NCBI RefSeq assembly: GCF_002777255.1 | Contig: NZ_CP017634.1 | Location: 4,042,903 to 4,106,902 of the forward strand | From: Candidatus Formimonas warabiya | GTDB lineage: Bacteria > Bacillota > Dehalobacteriia > Dehalobacteriales > Dehalobacteriaceae | DNA: 64,000 bases | Direction: 5' to 3' | In this document: piece after piece, positions 17,970 to 27,773 of the stretch | How positions within the stretch are numbered: position 1 is the first letter of the stretch | Layout: every line of letters begins with the position of its first letter | Notes under the pieces: model-generated | Told to the model about the DNA's origin: nothing | What the model saw: only the letters and a program-made list of their open reading frames with translations | Database searches by the model: none | Translations under genes and position numbers: made by a program

Positions 17970-18470
17970 ATGCGCGAAGAGGTTGTTGAGCTGGTAGTTG
18001 ATTCAGTAAAGAAGGCAGGCATAAAAACGATCGTATCGTTGCCGGAATCAAAATTCAAGGAACTGTATCCGGTGTTGGCTGCCGACAAGGATTTTAATTA
18101 CATCATGGTCACCAATGAAGGCGAAGGCGTAAGTATCGCCGCCGGTGCCTGGCTGGCCGGTAAAAAGGCGGTCATGATCATGGAGAATGCCGGACTGAGA
18201 GTGGCAACCGAGCCTCTGGCTAGACTTGGGCTGAGCCACGGTATCCCTGTGATGATGATTATGTGTTATACCGGGGATATCGGCGAAAGGAATTGGTGGG
18301 GCATCCCTCACGGCATCACAATGGAGCCTCTGTTGCAGGCAATGCGTATCCCTTATATCGTTGTGAGGAAAACGGAGGATGTTGCCGACGCCATCGTCAG
18401 GGCGGCAAAGCATATCAATGTCTCTTTATATCATGTTGCGGTGATCCTTACCGGCGATGTAGTCGCCTAA
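17970..18470 (+). CDS. ThDP-dependent decarboxylase, PYR-domain subunit (ComD-like)
   Basis: A 166-residue stand-alone pyrimidine-binding domain of a thiamine diphosphate enzyme. The catalytic glutamate that activates ThDP is in NEGEGVSIAAGA (about residue 51). It resembles the alpha subunit of sulfopyruvate decarboxylase and the matching half of phosphonopyruvate decarboxylase. The next gene encodes the partner PP domain, so together they make one active site at the subunit interface. It opens the first operon of the island. The substrate is probably a 2-oxo acid from the pathway; sulfopyruvate is unlikely to be implied by context, since no coenzyme M or sulfonate genes are here. The start follows AGGAGGACAG. 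Confidence 0.82.
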   Translation: MREEVVELVVDSVKKAGIKTIVSLPESKFKELYPVLAADKDFNYIMVTNEGEGVSIAAGAWLAGKKAVMIMENAGLRVATEPLARLGLSHGIPVMMIMCYTGDIGERNWWGIPHGITMEPLLQAMRIPYIVVRKTEDVADAIVRAAKHINVSLYHVAVILTGDVVA

Positions 18471-18498
18471 ACTATAAATTCAACTATGGGGGTACAAA

Positions 18499-19158
18499 AT
18501 GAAAAGATTTGAATGCTTGAAGATTATTGCCTCCCATTTACAGGGAGATGAATTAGCGGTGGTTGCTTTGGGTGGAATGATAGATGAATGGCATCATTTA
18601 CGGCCCAGTAACAAAAATTTGTTTTTAAAAATTATGGGATCGATTACTCCTGTGGCGTTCGGCCTTGCCGATTCGCTGCCTCACCGGAGAGTTGTATCCT
18701 TGGATACCGACGGTAGCATGTTGTTAAATATGGGGATATTGTGTACGATCGGCAATGTACAGCCCAAAAATCTGATCACCATCATTATGGATAACGAATG
18801 TTATGAGGTAATCGGTGGGCCGCCGACCCATACCGCCTATCATGTGGACCTGGCGGCAATGGGCAGAGGCGCAGGTATTGAGCGGGCGGTAGCGGTAAAT
18901 AACCTTGAGGATTTTGAAAAAGCGCTGACCGAGGCCTATCATACCGAGGGCCCGTCATTTATTGTCGCCAAATTAGAACGAGGCACCGAAATTTTCCCCG
19001 AAGAAGAGCGTAAAAGAACGGACGGCCTGGAGGATAAGTATAATTTTGTCCGCTATATTGAAGACAGCGAGAAGGTAACGATTATACCGCGGGAAGTTAA
19101 AAGCTTGCGTAAAGTGGAAGGACCGGTGAAGTGGAATGAGGATCCGGTAATTGATTGA
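18499..19158 (+). CDS. ThDP-dependent decarboxylase, PP-domain subunit (ComE-like)
   Basis: A 219-residue diphosphate-binding domain. The ThDP/Mg motif runs from TDGSMLLNMG (about residues 74-83) to IIMDNECYE (about 97-105). The usual first glycine of GDG is threonine here, while the metal-binding Asp and Asn are kept. It pairs with the preceding PYR subunit (28-base gap) in the manner of sulfopyruvate decarboxylase ComD/ComE. The C-terminal about 45 residues extend beyond the core fold. A non-oxidative decarboxylation of a 2-oxo acid, or a benzoylformate-like reaction, is the best guess. Confidence 0.82.
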   Translation: MKRFECLKIIASHLQGDELAVVALGGMIDEWHHLRPSNKNLFLKIMGSITPVAFGLADSLPHRRVVSLDTDGSMLLNMGILCTIGNVQPKNLITIIMDNECYEVIGGPPTHTAYHVDLAAMGRGAGIERAVAVNNLEDFEKALTEAYHTEGPSFIVAKLERGTEIFPEEERKRTDGLEDKYNFVRYIEDSEKVTIIPREVKSLRKVEGPVKWNEDPVID

Positions 19159-19225
19159 TTTAGCGTACGTAATGTTTATCAAGCATGATAAACATCAAAA
19201 TAAAATTTATATGGAGGGAAAAATT

Positions 19226-19378
19226 ATGGCCAGAATGTTTTGGGTAGTTTGTCCTGAATGCAAGAAAAAGTTTTATGTAGCTACCATAGATTTTAAAAAT
19301 AAGAAGGACCGCCGCATGCTTTGCCCCTTCTGCTCGGCAAGATTTAATGAGGACGAGGCTTTGGAAGTCATAAGATAA
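19226..19378 (+). CDS. Small zinc-ribbon protein
   Basis: A 50-residue protein with VCPECKKK and LCPFCSAR, two CxxC knuckles 24 residues apart, typical of a zinc ribbon or rubredoxin-like metal site. The ATG at 19226 follows GGAGGG by 7 bases; an in-frame start at 19151 overlaps the previous gene without a ribosome binding site. It lies between the decarboxylase subunits and the first molybdenum hydroxylase and is co-directional, so it is probably part of that operon. No specific function can be assigned; it could be an accessory subunit or an assembly factor. Confidence 0.7.
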   Translation: MARMFWVVCPECKKKFYVATIDFKNKKDRRMLCPFCSARFNEDEALEVIR

Positions 19379-19418
19379 TTAGGAAAGGGGGTTTCTCTCA
19401 ATCATAGGAGGGTAAAGG

Positions 19419-21761
19419 ATGACGGAGTTCTCTGTAGTGACGCAGAATATCAAACGGGTAGACGGATGGACAAAAGAAACAGGCGCTGCAAAATATACAG
19501 GCGATTTGAAGTTTAATCATATTCTTACCGCTGGATTATGCCCTAGCCCTCATCCGTTTGCCAAAATCGTAAAGATAGATCTTACTCGGGCAGAAAAGCT
19601 TCCTGGTGTTGTCGCCGTGATCAGTGGTAAAGATGTCAGCGGTCTTTTTGGCTCCGTTATCAATGACAGGCCGATACTGGCAAAGGATTTTGTGCGTTTT
19701 TGGGGAGAGCCGGTAGCGGCGGTAGCCGCGGTGGACCGGGTAACGGCGGAAGAAGCGGTTAAGCTGATAGAAGTGGAATATCAGGTTTTGGAGGGTGTTT
19801 TTGATGCGGAACAAGCCATATCAGCCGATGCACCGCTCCTGCATCCTGATTTGGGTGATTATGAGCATGATTCCTACATCTATCCTGAGGAAAAGAGCAA
19901 TATTTGCCACCATTTTAAATTACGGCAGGGAGATGTGGAAGCCGCTTGGAAGGAAGCCGACTATATCTTAGAGGACGCTTATACGATTGCTCCCGGATAT
20001 CATGCCTGCCTGGAATCCCATGTGACGGTTGCGCAAATAGAAGATCACGATCTGATTCATATCTGGGTAAGCAATCAGTCTCCCTATGTCATGCAAAAAC
20101 AGATCGCGAATTTGTTTTCCTGGCCGGAACATAAAGTCAGGGTTTCCGTTCCTTTTCTTGGCGGAGGTTTCGGATCAAAGATCTACCCGGGTCTAGACCC
20201 GATCGTCGTTGCTTTGGCTATGCGTTCAGGTGGTTTGCCGGTAAAGCTGGAATTAGACCGGGATACAGATTTTATAAACAGCGTGATCCGGCATGGCGTA
20301 AAAATATACATAAAAAGCGGCGTCAAAAAAGACGGCCGCATTGTGGCGAGGGAGATAAAATCTTATTGGAATACCGGTGCCTATGCCGATTGCGGGCCTT
20401 TGGTAACACGCAATTCAGGTTATGTCTCCGCCGGGCCTTACCGGATCGATAATATCAGCATCGATAGCTATAGTATTTATACGAATAATCCTGTAGCCGG
20501 AGCTTTCCGCGGCTATGGTGTTCCTCAGGTAACCACCGCTTATGAATGCCACATGGATAAATTAGCCGGATTATTGGCTAAAGACCCGCTAAAGTACCGC
20601 CTGGAACAGCTTTACATCAAAGGAGATAAAAACGCTACCGGTGAAAAGCTGTCGATAGCGAGCGTCAAAGAGTGTCTGGAGAAAGCCGCTGGAGCCGCCG
20701 GCTTCGAAAACAGCACTGTTCCTGCTCCTGAAGATCTGGGCGATGGACGCTACCGCTGTTACGGTGTAGCGGCTTCCCAAAAAGCCAGTCAAAGGCATTA
20801 TCCCACGTTGGCGACCATTAGGCTGTTTGAAGACGGTACCGCCGAGGTCAACTGCAGTGTAGTAGATATGGGGCAAGGAGCTATGACGGCATTCAATCAG
20901 ATCGCTGCTGAAGAGCTGGGTTTAGCAAGCTGCCACGTATTTGTCAATAAACCGGATACTTCTATTACGCCCTATGATAAGACCACCAGTGCCAGCCGGG
21001 GCACGTTTCATGGCGGCATAGCTATCATAGAGGCGGCCAGAGATATCAAAAAGCAATTAAAAGCGATGGCTGCTGAATCATGGCAGTGTCCGGCAGAAGA
21101 GATCACCTTCGCCAATCAAAAAGTATCTCATCCAGCCACAAAAAGAGAGATGAGCATCAATAAACTATTCAGCGCGCAGATGCTTGGCTGTACCCATATT
21201 ATTGGTAAAGGCGTATCTTTGCTTGAGGGTTGTACCGGTATCGATAAAGAAACCGGGCAGGGAGAGAAGCCGACCAGTTTTTGGATGTTCTGTGCGCATA
21301 TCGCTCAATTTATCGTAGATACCGAAACAGGCAAGATCAAAGTAGAAAGAATCTATGCGGCTCATGATGTTGGCAGGGCCATTAATCCGCTTAATTGCAA
21401 ACAGCAGATCGAAGGCGGTGCGATGATGGGGGTTGGTATGGCGCTGTTTGAGGAGTTGTTGTTTAAGGAAGGGAAAATAATCAACACCAATCTTCATGAT
21501 TATAAACTTCCTACTGCCGTAGATGCGCCGGTTGTGGAGGCTATCCTGATTGAAAATCCTCATCCTGATGGACCTTATGGCGCGGTGGGATTGGGCGAAC
21601 CGCCCGTCGCCCCGCCGGTGGCAGCCATTGCCAACGGTTTATATCGCTTGTTAGGACAAGCCGTCACGAAATTCCCCTTGACGCCTCCCGTAGTATTGGA
21701 GCTGGTAAACAACAGCAATTTGGGAAAGAGGTGGTCTTATGCGGGCTCTGGCGGATTTTGA
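19419..21761 (+). CDS. Molybdenum hydroxylase, large (molybdopterin) subunit, first system
   Basis: A 780-residue xanthine-dehydrogenase-family catalytic subunit. It has the small a/b hammerhead domain at the N-terminus (YTGDL, HPFAKIVKID) and two molybdopterin-binding domains with GGGFGSK (about residues 248-254), AFRGYGVPQ and MGQG. The catalytic glutamate is E727 in GLGEPP. The residue after GGGFGSK is isoleucine, whereas xanthine dehydrogenase has the purine-binding glutamate there, so purine is an unlikely substrate. The FAD and 2Fe-2S subunit genes follow in order, giving a complete three-subunit enzyme. It likely hydroxylates an aromatic or heterocyclic ring carbon or oxidises an aldehyde. 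The start follows AGGAGGG. Confidence 0.9.
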   Translation: MTEFSVVTQNIKRVDGWTKETGAAKYTGDLKFNHILTAGLCPSPHPFAKIVKIDLTRAEKLPGVVAVISGKDVSGLFGSVINDRPILAKDFVRFWGEPVAAVAAVDRVTAEEAVKLIEVEYQVLEGVFDAEQAISADAPLLHPDLGDYEHDSYIYPEEKSNICHHFKLRQGDVEAAWKEADYILEDAYTIAPGYHACLESHVTVAQIEDHDLIHIWVSNQSPYVMQKQIANLFSWPEHKVRVSVPFLGGGFGSKIYPGLDPIVVALAMRSGGLPVKLELDRDTDFINSVIRHGVKIYIKSGVKKDGRIVAREIKSYWNTGAYADCGPLVTRNSGYVSAGPYRIDNISIDSYSIYTNNPVAGAFRGYGVPQVTTAYECHMDKLAGLLAKDPLKYRLEQLYIKGDKNATGEKLSIASVKECLEKAAGAAGFENSTVPAPEDLGDGRYRCYGVAASQKASQRHYPTLATIRLFEDGTAEVNCSVVDMGQGAMTAFNQIAAEELGLASCHVFVNKPDTSITPYDKTTSASRGTFHGGIAIIEAARDIKKQLKAMAAESWQCPAEEITFANQKVSHPATKREMSINKLFSAQMLGCTHIIGKGVSLLEGCTGIDKETGQGEKPTSFWMFCAHIAQFIVDTETGKIKVERIYAAHDVGRAINPLNCKQQIEGGAMMGVGMALFEELLFKEGKIINTNLHDYKLPTAVDAPVVEAILIENPHPDGPYGAVGLGEPPVAPPVAAIANGLYRLLGQAVTKFPLTPPVVLELVNNSNLGKRWSYAGSGGF

Positions 21762-22605
21762 TTATCTTGCTCCCGCATCCTGGGCAGAGCTTTGGGCTAT
21801 TGTTAAGGGGCGGGCTGGCGACGTCCTGTACCTAGTAGGCGGTACGGATCTCCTGATCGACTTAAGAACAGGGAAAAAAGAGGCGGGGCTGGTTATCGAT
21901 TTAAAAAAACTACCCGATATGCGGGGGATTACCGTCAAAAATGATCGTTTGTGGGTCGGGGCTTTGACGACGATTGCGGAAATAGAAAATTCTCCGTTGG
22001 TCAGAAAATATGCAGCCGTTCTTGCGCAGTCGGCGGGTGAACTCGGTTCCTGGCAGGTCAGAAACAGGGGAACGATCGGAGGGAATCTCTGCAACGGATT
22101 GCCTACTGCGGACACCTCCTCTCCGGTTCTCGCTTTAGGCGCTAAGCTGCATTACCGCGATTTTGAAGGAGATAAAAAAGTCGACGCTGCGGATTTCTGG
22201 CTGGGAGCCGGAAAAACCGTCTTAAATAACTACCAGGTCTTAACGTCGATTGAGATCCCTATATCCGAAGATACTTTCTCTTCTTATGCCAAGCTGGGCA
22301 CGAGGGACGCCATGGAAATAGCTGTGATCAGCGTGGCGTCCGTATTGAGGATCAATAACGGCATCATAGCGGACGCCGGCATTGCGGTAGGCGGAGGCGG
22401 ACCGGTACCGATCCTGGCAAGATCAGCGATGGCATATCTGAAAAATAAACAGACCGGGGAAATAGACTTCAGTGAAGCGGGGCGCCTGGTGACCGCTGCC
22501 ACCAATCCGCGCACCAGCGCCAGGGCGAGCCGGGAATACCGTCTTCAGACTTTTCAGGTAGTGGTGGAACGCTCCTTGGCTCAATTGTTACGGCAGGCCG
22601 GATAA
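21739..22605 (+). CDS. Molybdenum hydroxylase, FAD subunit
   Basis: A 288-residue subunit of the CoxM/XdhB type. FAD-binding sequences are [13 protein letters not shown] (about residues 32-44) and [13 protein letters not shown] (about 110-122), and the C-terminal CO_deh_flav_C domain follows. It passes electrons from the Fe-S subunit to NAD or another acceptor. It overlaps the end of the large-subunit gene by 23 bases, with AAAGAGG as ribosome binding site. It is the only FAD subunit of this type in the island, although two molybdenum subunits are present. Confidence 0.9.
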   Translation: MRALADFDYLAPASWAELWAIVKGRAGDVLYLVGGTDLLIDLRTGKKEAGLVIDLKKLPDMRGITVKNDRLWVGALTTIAEIENSPLVRKYAAVLAQSAGELGSWQVRNRGTIGGNLCNGLPTADTSSPVLALGAKLHYRDFEGDKKVDAADFWLGAGKTVLNNYQVLTSIEIPISEDTFSSYAKLGTRDAMEIAVISVASVLRINNGIIADAGIAVGGGGPVPILARSAMAYLKNKQTGEIDFSEAGRLVTAATNPRTSARASREYRLQTFQVVVERSLAQLLRQAG

Positions 22606-22625
22606 AAGAGGGAAGGGCGAATGAG

Positions 22626-23099
22626 ATGAAGCAAACGATCACGTTTGAACTTAACGGTGAGGAATTGACCGCCGATGTAAAAGCCAATTGGCGTCTGGTC
22701 GATTTTCTCCGGGATGAGCTTGACTTAACAGGTACCAAAGAAGGCTGCGGTACCGGCGATTGCGGCGCCTGCACCGTATTGGTGGACAGGCGTCCCGTCA
22801 ACTCCTGTCTGATGCTGGCTGTGGAGGCCGGCGGAAAAGAGATTATCACCATCGAATATTTGGAACGGAATAAAGAGTTGAAACAGCTAGCAGAGGCTTT
22901 TCTTAGTCACGGAGCAGTGCAATGCGGATACTGCACGCCGGCAATGCTTTTAACGACCTGGGCCTATCTTATGGAAAATCCTGATCCGGAAGAAGACCAG
23001 TTAAGGAAAGCGCTTGCCGGGAATGTTTGCCGCTGTACAGGATATCAGCGGATCATTGAGGCTGCCCTGGATTATCAAAATCAAAAAATGGGTGCCTGA
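22626..23099 (+). CDS. Molybdenum hydroxylase, 2Fe-2S subunit, first system
   Basis: A 157-residue protein with an N-terminal plant-type ferredoxin domain ([12 protein letters not shown] plus a distal Cys at VNSC) and a C-terminal helical 2Fe-2S domain (CGYCTP and CRCTGY). These are the eight ligands of the two clusters that link molybdenum to FAD. It completes the enzyme encoded by the two preceding genes. The gene starts 20 bases after the FAD subunit. Confidence 0.93.
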   Translation: MKQTITFELNGEELTADVKANWRLVDFLRDELDLTGTKEGCGTGDCGACTVLVDRRPVNSCLMLAVEAGGKEIITIEYLERNKELKQLAEAFLSHGAVQCGYCTPAMLLTTWAYLMENPDPEEDQLRKALAGNVCRCTGYQRIIEAALDYQNQKMGA

Positions 23100-23155
23100 A
23101 TGACCGGTGTAATTCCTGTTTGGGGTGTTTAAAAAAAAGGAAAAGGAGTAAGGCC

Positions 23156-24553
23156 ATGGTTAAAGATTTACGGACTTTTATTGCCGATATGGAAAAGAAT
23201 ATCCCGGGTGATATCAAGTATGTAAATACCTGCATGGATCCCAAATTTGAAATCTCCGCCATTGCGGAAGAATTAATGGAGCAGGGCCAGACGCCGATGA
23301 TTATTTTTAATCATGTCAAAAATAATAAAGGCGTAGACAGCGGCTTCAAGGTGGCGATCAATACCTTTGCCAGCCGCCAGAAATGTACGGTGGCCTTGGG
23401 ATTGCCGCCAGAACAATGGAAAATGGAAACCAGCCTTCGGTTTGCCCAGCTTTCGGCGCACCGGATCAAACCGGTGATAATTTCCAAAGAAGAGGCGCCT
23501 GTCAAAGAAGTGGTGATTACCGGAGACGACGTGGATCTGTATGATTTGCCGATCTTGACCCACCATGAAATGGACGGACATCCTTTTCTGGTGGACGCCG
23601 TGATCGCCGCCGATCCGGATACGGGATGCTATAATTCCTCCCATCACCGCCAAATGGTTCGTAATAAAAATGAGCTGGGGCTTTATTCTTCTCCCCGGCA
23701 TCTCTGGAATTATTGGCAGAGGGCTAAAGCGCAGGGTAAGCCGTTGCCGGTGGCTCATGTGGTGGGCCACCACCCCGGATTTTATTTGGGTACGGAAGCC
23801 TTGGTCGATATGGAAGACGATGAGTACGAAGTCATCGGCGGCGTATTGAATGAGCCTTTGCGGTTGGTTCCTTCGGAGACTTACGGCGATAAATTGCTGG
23901 TGCCGGCTGATGCGGAATTGGTCATCGAGGGTGAGATGCTCCCTGATCAGATGGATGCCGAGGGTCCTTTCGGTGAATTTACCGGGTATTACGGTCCGCA
24001 AAGATGGGCGCCCATCGTTAAGGTAAAGGCGATCACCCATAGAAAATCACCGATCTATCTGAATATTATGCCGGGACGTCTCGACCATGCGATCATCGGC
24101 GGCATCCCGAAAGAAGGCGGGTTATTTGATTTAATTAAATTGGCCGTGCCTACCGCGAAAGCGATCCATCTCCCGGTTTCCGGTTGCTGCCGTTTCAGTG
24201 CCTATATCTCTATTGATAAAATGGCCGAAGGGGAAGGGATGGTAGCCGCCATTACCCCCTTCCCCTATCATGATGAATTGAAACTGGTAGTCGTGACAGA
24301 CGGCGATATCGATCCGTTTAATGAAAACGATGTTTGGTGGGCTGTCAATACCCGGGCCCAGGCGGATGAAAACGTACAGATTATCCGTAATATCAGAGGC
24401 GGCACCTTGGATCCTTCGGCCGTTATCAACGGCGTAGGAGCAAAGCTGATTATCGATGCTACCAAACCGATGGATAGACCTTTTGCGGAAAAGATCAACG
24501 TGCCTAAGGAAGTAAGGGCCAGAATCAAAGCCAAAGATCTGGATTGGGCATAA
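23156..24553 (+). CDS. UbiD-family prenylated-FMN decarboxylase
   Basis: A 465-residue protein of the UbiD family. The prFMN/metal site segment is DAEGPFGEFTGYYGP (about residues 263-277), and SSHHRQM lies at about 160-166. UbiD enzymes reversibly decarboxylate aromatic, heteroaromatic or unsaturated acids using prenylated FMN made by UbiX. No ubiX is in the window. Placement after a ring hydroxylase suggests it removes the carboxylate of a hydroxylated ring intermediate, which is inference. ATG 23156 follows AAAAGGAG by 7 bases; the upstream in-frame start at 23120 has no ribosome binding site. The next gene is a solute-binding protein. Confidence 0.9.
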   Translation: MVKDLRTFIADMEKNIPGDIKYVNTCMDPKFEISAIAEELMEQGQTPMIIFNHVKNNKGVDSGFKVAINTFASRQKCTVALGLPPEQWKMETSLRFAQLSAHRIKPVIISKEEAPVKEVVITGDDVDLYDLPILTHHEMDGHPFLVDAVIAADPDTGCYNSSHHRQMVRNKNELGLYSSPRHLWNYWQRAKAQGKPLPVAHVVGHHPGFYLGTEALVDMEDDEYEVIGGVLNEPLRLVPSETYGDKLLVPADAELVIEGEMLPDQMDAEGPFGEFTGYYGPQRWAPIVKVKAITHRKSPIYLNIMPGRLDHAIIGGIPKEGGLFDLIKLAVPTAKAIHLPVSGCCRFSAYISIDKMAEGEGMVAAITPFPYHDELKLVVVTDGDIDPFNENDVWWAVNTRAQADENVQIIRNIRGGTLDPSAVINGVGAKLIIDATKPMDRPFAEKINVPKEVRARIKAKDLDWA

Positions 24554-24603
24554 GGGCGAATTCACAAAAGAATCTTAATTTAAAACATTCAAGGAGGGAT
24601 CCC

Positions 24604-25644
24604 ATGGTGAAAAAGTTTAGTTGTTTAGGAGTCTTGTTGGTTTTACTTGTTGCTCTATCTTTACTGTTTGCTGGCTGCGCTTCAAAGGCGCCTGACCAGT
24701 CGGGAAGCACGCAATCTACGGATAGTGCTACATCAACCGCCTCAAACGAGCCGTTTAATTTGCTCTTTGCGGGAGCTAATCCCGGTGGCGGCGGTACCTG
24801 GGATTTAGTTGGCGGCGGTATCAGCGAATGTATCCGCAGAGAAGGCGGTACGGTTACCTTAACACCGGGCGAAGGAGTCGCCAATCCTGTTACTGTTTTC
24901 AATCATAAGGCTGATTTAGCTTTCTGTCAGAGTATTGTTGTCAATGCCGCTACCCAGGGCATTGAACCGTACAAACAAGCTTATCCCGGGGTCAAGGCCA
25001 TTGCCGCATTATATAGCAGCGCCGCTCAGATTTTTGTGGCTGCAGATAGCAAAATTCTGTCTTTTGAGCAGATCAAGGCAGACAAGATGCCGATCCGCAT
25101 CGCGGTTGATGAAAACGGTTCTACTCAGGAATTGACCATGAGAAGAATGCTTGAACAGTATGGAATTACCTATGATGATATTAAGGCCTGGGGTGGATCC
25201 GTTATCTACAAGGGCTTTGGAGAAGCCTCAGAGATGATGATGGATAACAGGGTCGACGTCTTTGGAACATTGACCATTGTACCCACAAGCTCTGTTCAGG
25301 AAGTAGCTACCAACAAAGAGTTGCGTATGCTTGATGTGAGCGGGGTTGCCGATCAGATGTGCGATCAATTTGGCTACCAACCCTTTGAGATCGATAAGAG
25401 CAACTATGATTTTATGAAGGAAAATGAGAAGAGTTTTGCGACTCAGGTTTTGGTAATTGTGAATGCAGATATGGACGATGAAACCGCTTACCGGATTACC
25501 AAGGCTCTGGGGGAGAATCTTGATTATTTGAAACAAGTCCATAGTAACCTCTCCGGCCTGACCCTTGAAGCGTTGGCCGATTGCAGCGGGGTGGAGCTTC
25601 ATCCTGGAGCTGAAAAATATTACAAAGAGGCCGGCGTTTTATAA
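24604..25644 (+). CDS. TAXI-type TRAP transporter solute-binding lipoprotein
   Basis: A 346-residue lipoprotein: basic N-terminus, hydrophobic stretch, and lipobox LFAGC (cysteine about residue 25). The mature part is a TAXI-family binding protein, which usually feeds fused-permease TRAP transporters for small organic acids. The fused permease is encoded next. This points to a carboxylate substrate for the island. The start follows AAGGAGGGA. Binding of glutamate-like compounds is known for some TAXI proteins, but the ligand here is unknown. Confidence 0.9.
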   Translation: MVKKFSCLGVLLVLLVALSLLFAGCASKAPDQSGSTQSTDSATSTASNEPFNLLFAGANPGGGGTWDLVGGGISECIRREGGTVTLTPGEGVANPVTVFNHKADLAFCQSIVVNAATQGIEPYKQAYPGVKAIAALYSSAAQIFVAADSKILSFEQIKADKMPIRIAVDENGSTQELTMRRMLEQYGITYDDIKAWGGSVIYKGFGEASEMMMDNRVDVFGTLTIVPTSSVQEVATNKELRMLDVSGVADQMCDQFGYQPFEIDKSNYDFMKENEKSFATQVLVIVNADMDDETAYRITKALGENLDYLKQVHSNLSGLTLEALADCSGVELHPGAEKYYKEAGVL

Positions 25645-25712
25645 TCTAATCGTTCGTTGCTCGGGGAGAGCCGCTTTCCTCTCTCCCCGGGCATTACCAT
25701 TAAGGAGGTCAG

Positions 25713-27662
25713 ATGATGGGAGCTATTTTAAAAAACCTGTTTGTAGAGAGCGGTGAAAAGCGCAAGCTGGGCCAGAGATGGAAAATGGTTTCCCGGTACT
25801 TTGCGATCGTGTTCGCTTTATATCTGCTCTACAGTAATTTGGTGTATTATCCTGATTTAATTATTCTGCGCAGTGTGTTTGTGGCCGGTGTTTTAGCGCT
25901 CGGTTTTATCTGGTATACCATGCCCGGAGAGGATCCCGCCAAACCTATTCCGGTTCGAGATATTGTGTGCGCCATACTATGTTTGGCGATAGGCATTTAT
26001 GTTGTAGCCAACGGCGAACGGTTTATTACGAGGTATGCTTTTTTTGACGCGTTACAGCCCTTGGATTATTTTTTCGGCGTTATAACTATTCTTTTAACTT
26101 TGGAAGCCACGCGCAGGATTGTGGGCCCGCTTCTGATGTGGGTGGATGTGATTGCCTTGCTTTACCCCTTTTTTGGCAAGTATATACCCGGATTATTTGG
26201 CAGTCCCGGGTTTGATGTGAATCAGGTCGCGGAAATGTCGTTTATGACCACCGGCGGTATTTTTGGTTCATCGGTAGGGACTGCCGCAACTTATGTGTTC
26301 ATTTTTTGCATTTTCGGTGCCGTCATGACGGAAACGGGGGTAGGGGAATTCTTCTTCGAAATTGCGACCAAAGTTGCCGGTAATTTCCGTGGCGGTCTGG
26401 GCAAAGTGGCTGTTGTTTCCAGCGCCCTTTTTGGCTCCATCTCCGGCAGCCCGATTTCTAATGTGTTAACTACCGGTAATTTTACCATCCCCGCTATGAA
26501 AAAAGCCGGTTATCCTCCCCATATTGCCGCGGCTTGCGAAGCGGCCGCCGCTAGCGGCGGCACGATCCTGCCTCCGGTTATGGGTTCGGTTGCTTTCGTG
26601 ATGGCCGAGATTATTGGTTGGAAATACCGGGATGTGATGATTGCGGGTATTGTGCCCGGTCTATTATATTTTTTGGCTGTATTTATTGCGGTTGACGCCG
26701 TGGCGGTCAAATACAGCTTAAGGGGCATGAGCAGGGATCTGCTGCCGAAGCTTAGTGTGGGTATGGAATGGTTGCCCAAGGCAATAACTCTCTTTGTACC
26801 AATGTTCTGGCTGGTATACAGAATCATGGTCGGGTATACCGCGATCCGGGCGGCTGCCGAAGCGTCGCTGATGATCTTGGTGTTTTCCTTATTAATCGGC
26901 GGGAAAAAACGGATCACATTCAAAGGGTTGCTGAATGTGCTGGACAAATCAATTAAGGACGTGATCATGGTCGGCGTGGCTTGCGCAGGGGCCGGCATCA
27001 TCATTGGGATGACTGTTTTGACCGGGGTAGGGGCCAAAATTACCTCGACTCTCATGATCCTTTCCGATGGCTCAATCATGCTCGCTTTGGTTCTGACGGC
27101 TATTATTACGCTGATCCTTGGTTTGGGAATGTCCATTACCCCGACCTATATACTGGCCGCCTCCTTATGCGCTCCCGGTTTGATCTCTATCGGCGTGCCC
27201 TTAATTTGCGCGCACATGTTTATTGTCTATTTTTCGGCCATGGGGACGATGACGCCGCCTGTCGCTTTGACTGCGTTTACCGCGGCTGGAATTGCCGGCT
27301 CGGAACCGCAAAAAACAGGTTGGATCGCGTTTAGATTCGCCCTATGCGCTTATATTATTCCCTTTGTCTTTGCGTATCGTCCGGAATTATTATTGCAGCT
27401 GACCGGCGCATCGATTCCGATGACTTTATTATTTGTCACGATCGGGGTAATAACTATGTCCTTTACCATAGCGCCCGTATTTATTAGCGACAACAAACTG
27501 TATCATCGGATTATCTTAGGTATCGCCACCTTCTTATTATTCGTACCGAATTATGGTCTCAATCTGATCGGCCTTGGCGTGTTTGCCATAGTAATCATTT
27601 TAAAGCTGTTCCAGAAAAAGAAAACCGATCGGAACACCGAGCCTATGGCGGTTAACCTGTAA
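25713..27662 (+). CDS. TRAP transporter fused permease (4TM-12TM)
   Basis: A 649-residue integral membrane protein combining the small DctQ-like and large DctM-like subunits, the form that partners with TAXI binding proteins. Numerous hydrophobic helices are visible. The GSISGSPISNVLTTGNFTIP and AAASGGTILPPVMGS motifs are typical of the large subunit. It imports its substrate with Na+ or H+ symport. It follows the binding protein by 68 bases with GGAGGTC before the ATG pair at 25713/25716, and is the last gene of the first island operon. Confidence 0.92.
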   Translation: MMGAILKNLFVESGEKRKLGQRWKMVSRYFAIVFALYLLYSNLVYYPDLIILRSVFVAGVLALGFIWYTMPGEDPAKPIPVRDIVCAILCLAIGIYVVANGERFITRYAFFDALQPLDYFFGVITILLTLEATRRIVGPLLMWVDVIALLYPFFGKYIPGLFGSPGFDVNQVAEMSFMTTGGIFGSSVGTAATYVFIFCIFGAVMTETGVGEFFFEIATKVAGNFRGGLGKVAVVSSALFGSISGSPISNVLTTGNFTIPAMKKAGYPPHIAAACEAAAASGGTILPPVMGSVAFVMAEIIGWKYRDVMIAGIVPGLLYFLAVFIAVDAVAVKYSLRGMSRDLLPKLSVGMEWLPKAITLFVPMFWLVYRIMVGYTAIRAAAEASLMILVFSLLIGGKKRITFKGLLNVLDKSIKDVIMVGVACAGAGIIIGMTVLTGVGAKITSTLMILSDGSIMLALVLTAIITLILGLGMSITPTYILAASLCAPGLISIGVPLICAHMFIVYFSAMGTMTPPVALTAFTAAGIAGSEPQKTGWIAFRFALCAYIIPFVFAYRPELLLQLTGASIPMTLLFVTIGVITMSFTIAPVFISDNKLYHRIILGIATFLLFVPNYGLNLIGLGVFAIVIILKLFQKKKTDRNTEPMAVNL

Positions 27663-27692
27663 GGAGAAGAGAAAGAAGGCTCCTCAACATAA

Positions 27693-27724
27693 TTTAAGGG
27701 CCGCTGTGGGCAGCGGCCCTTAAA
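27693..27724. terminator. Terminator after TRAP permease
   Basis: A perfect 14-bp stem (TTTAAGGGCCGCTG and complement) with a TGGG loop. The tail is A/T-rich without a clean T-run. It ends the first island operon and may also serve the opposing pucR transcript. Confidence 0.75.
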
Positions 27725-27773
27725 TAAAATATAGACGAAAAACAAAACAAGCTGTTGCTTAAACCGTCTGCTT

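Noticed and set aside
23273..24040. A 255-codon reading frame on the minus strand
   Set aside because: It is antisense to the ubiD-like gene and its sequence is a by-product of that gene's codon use.
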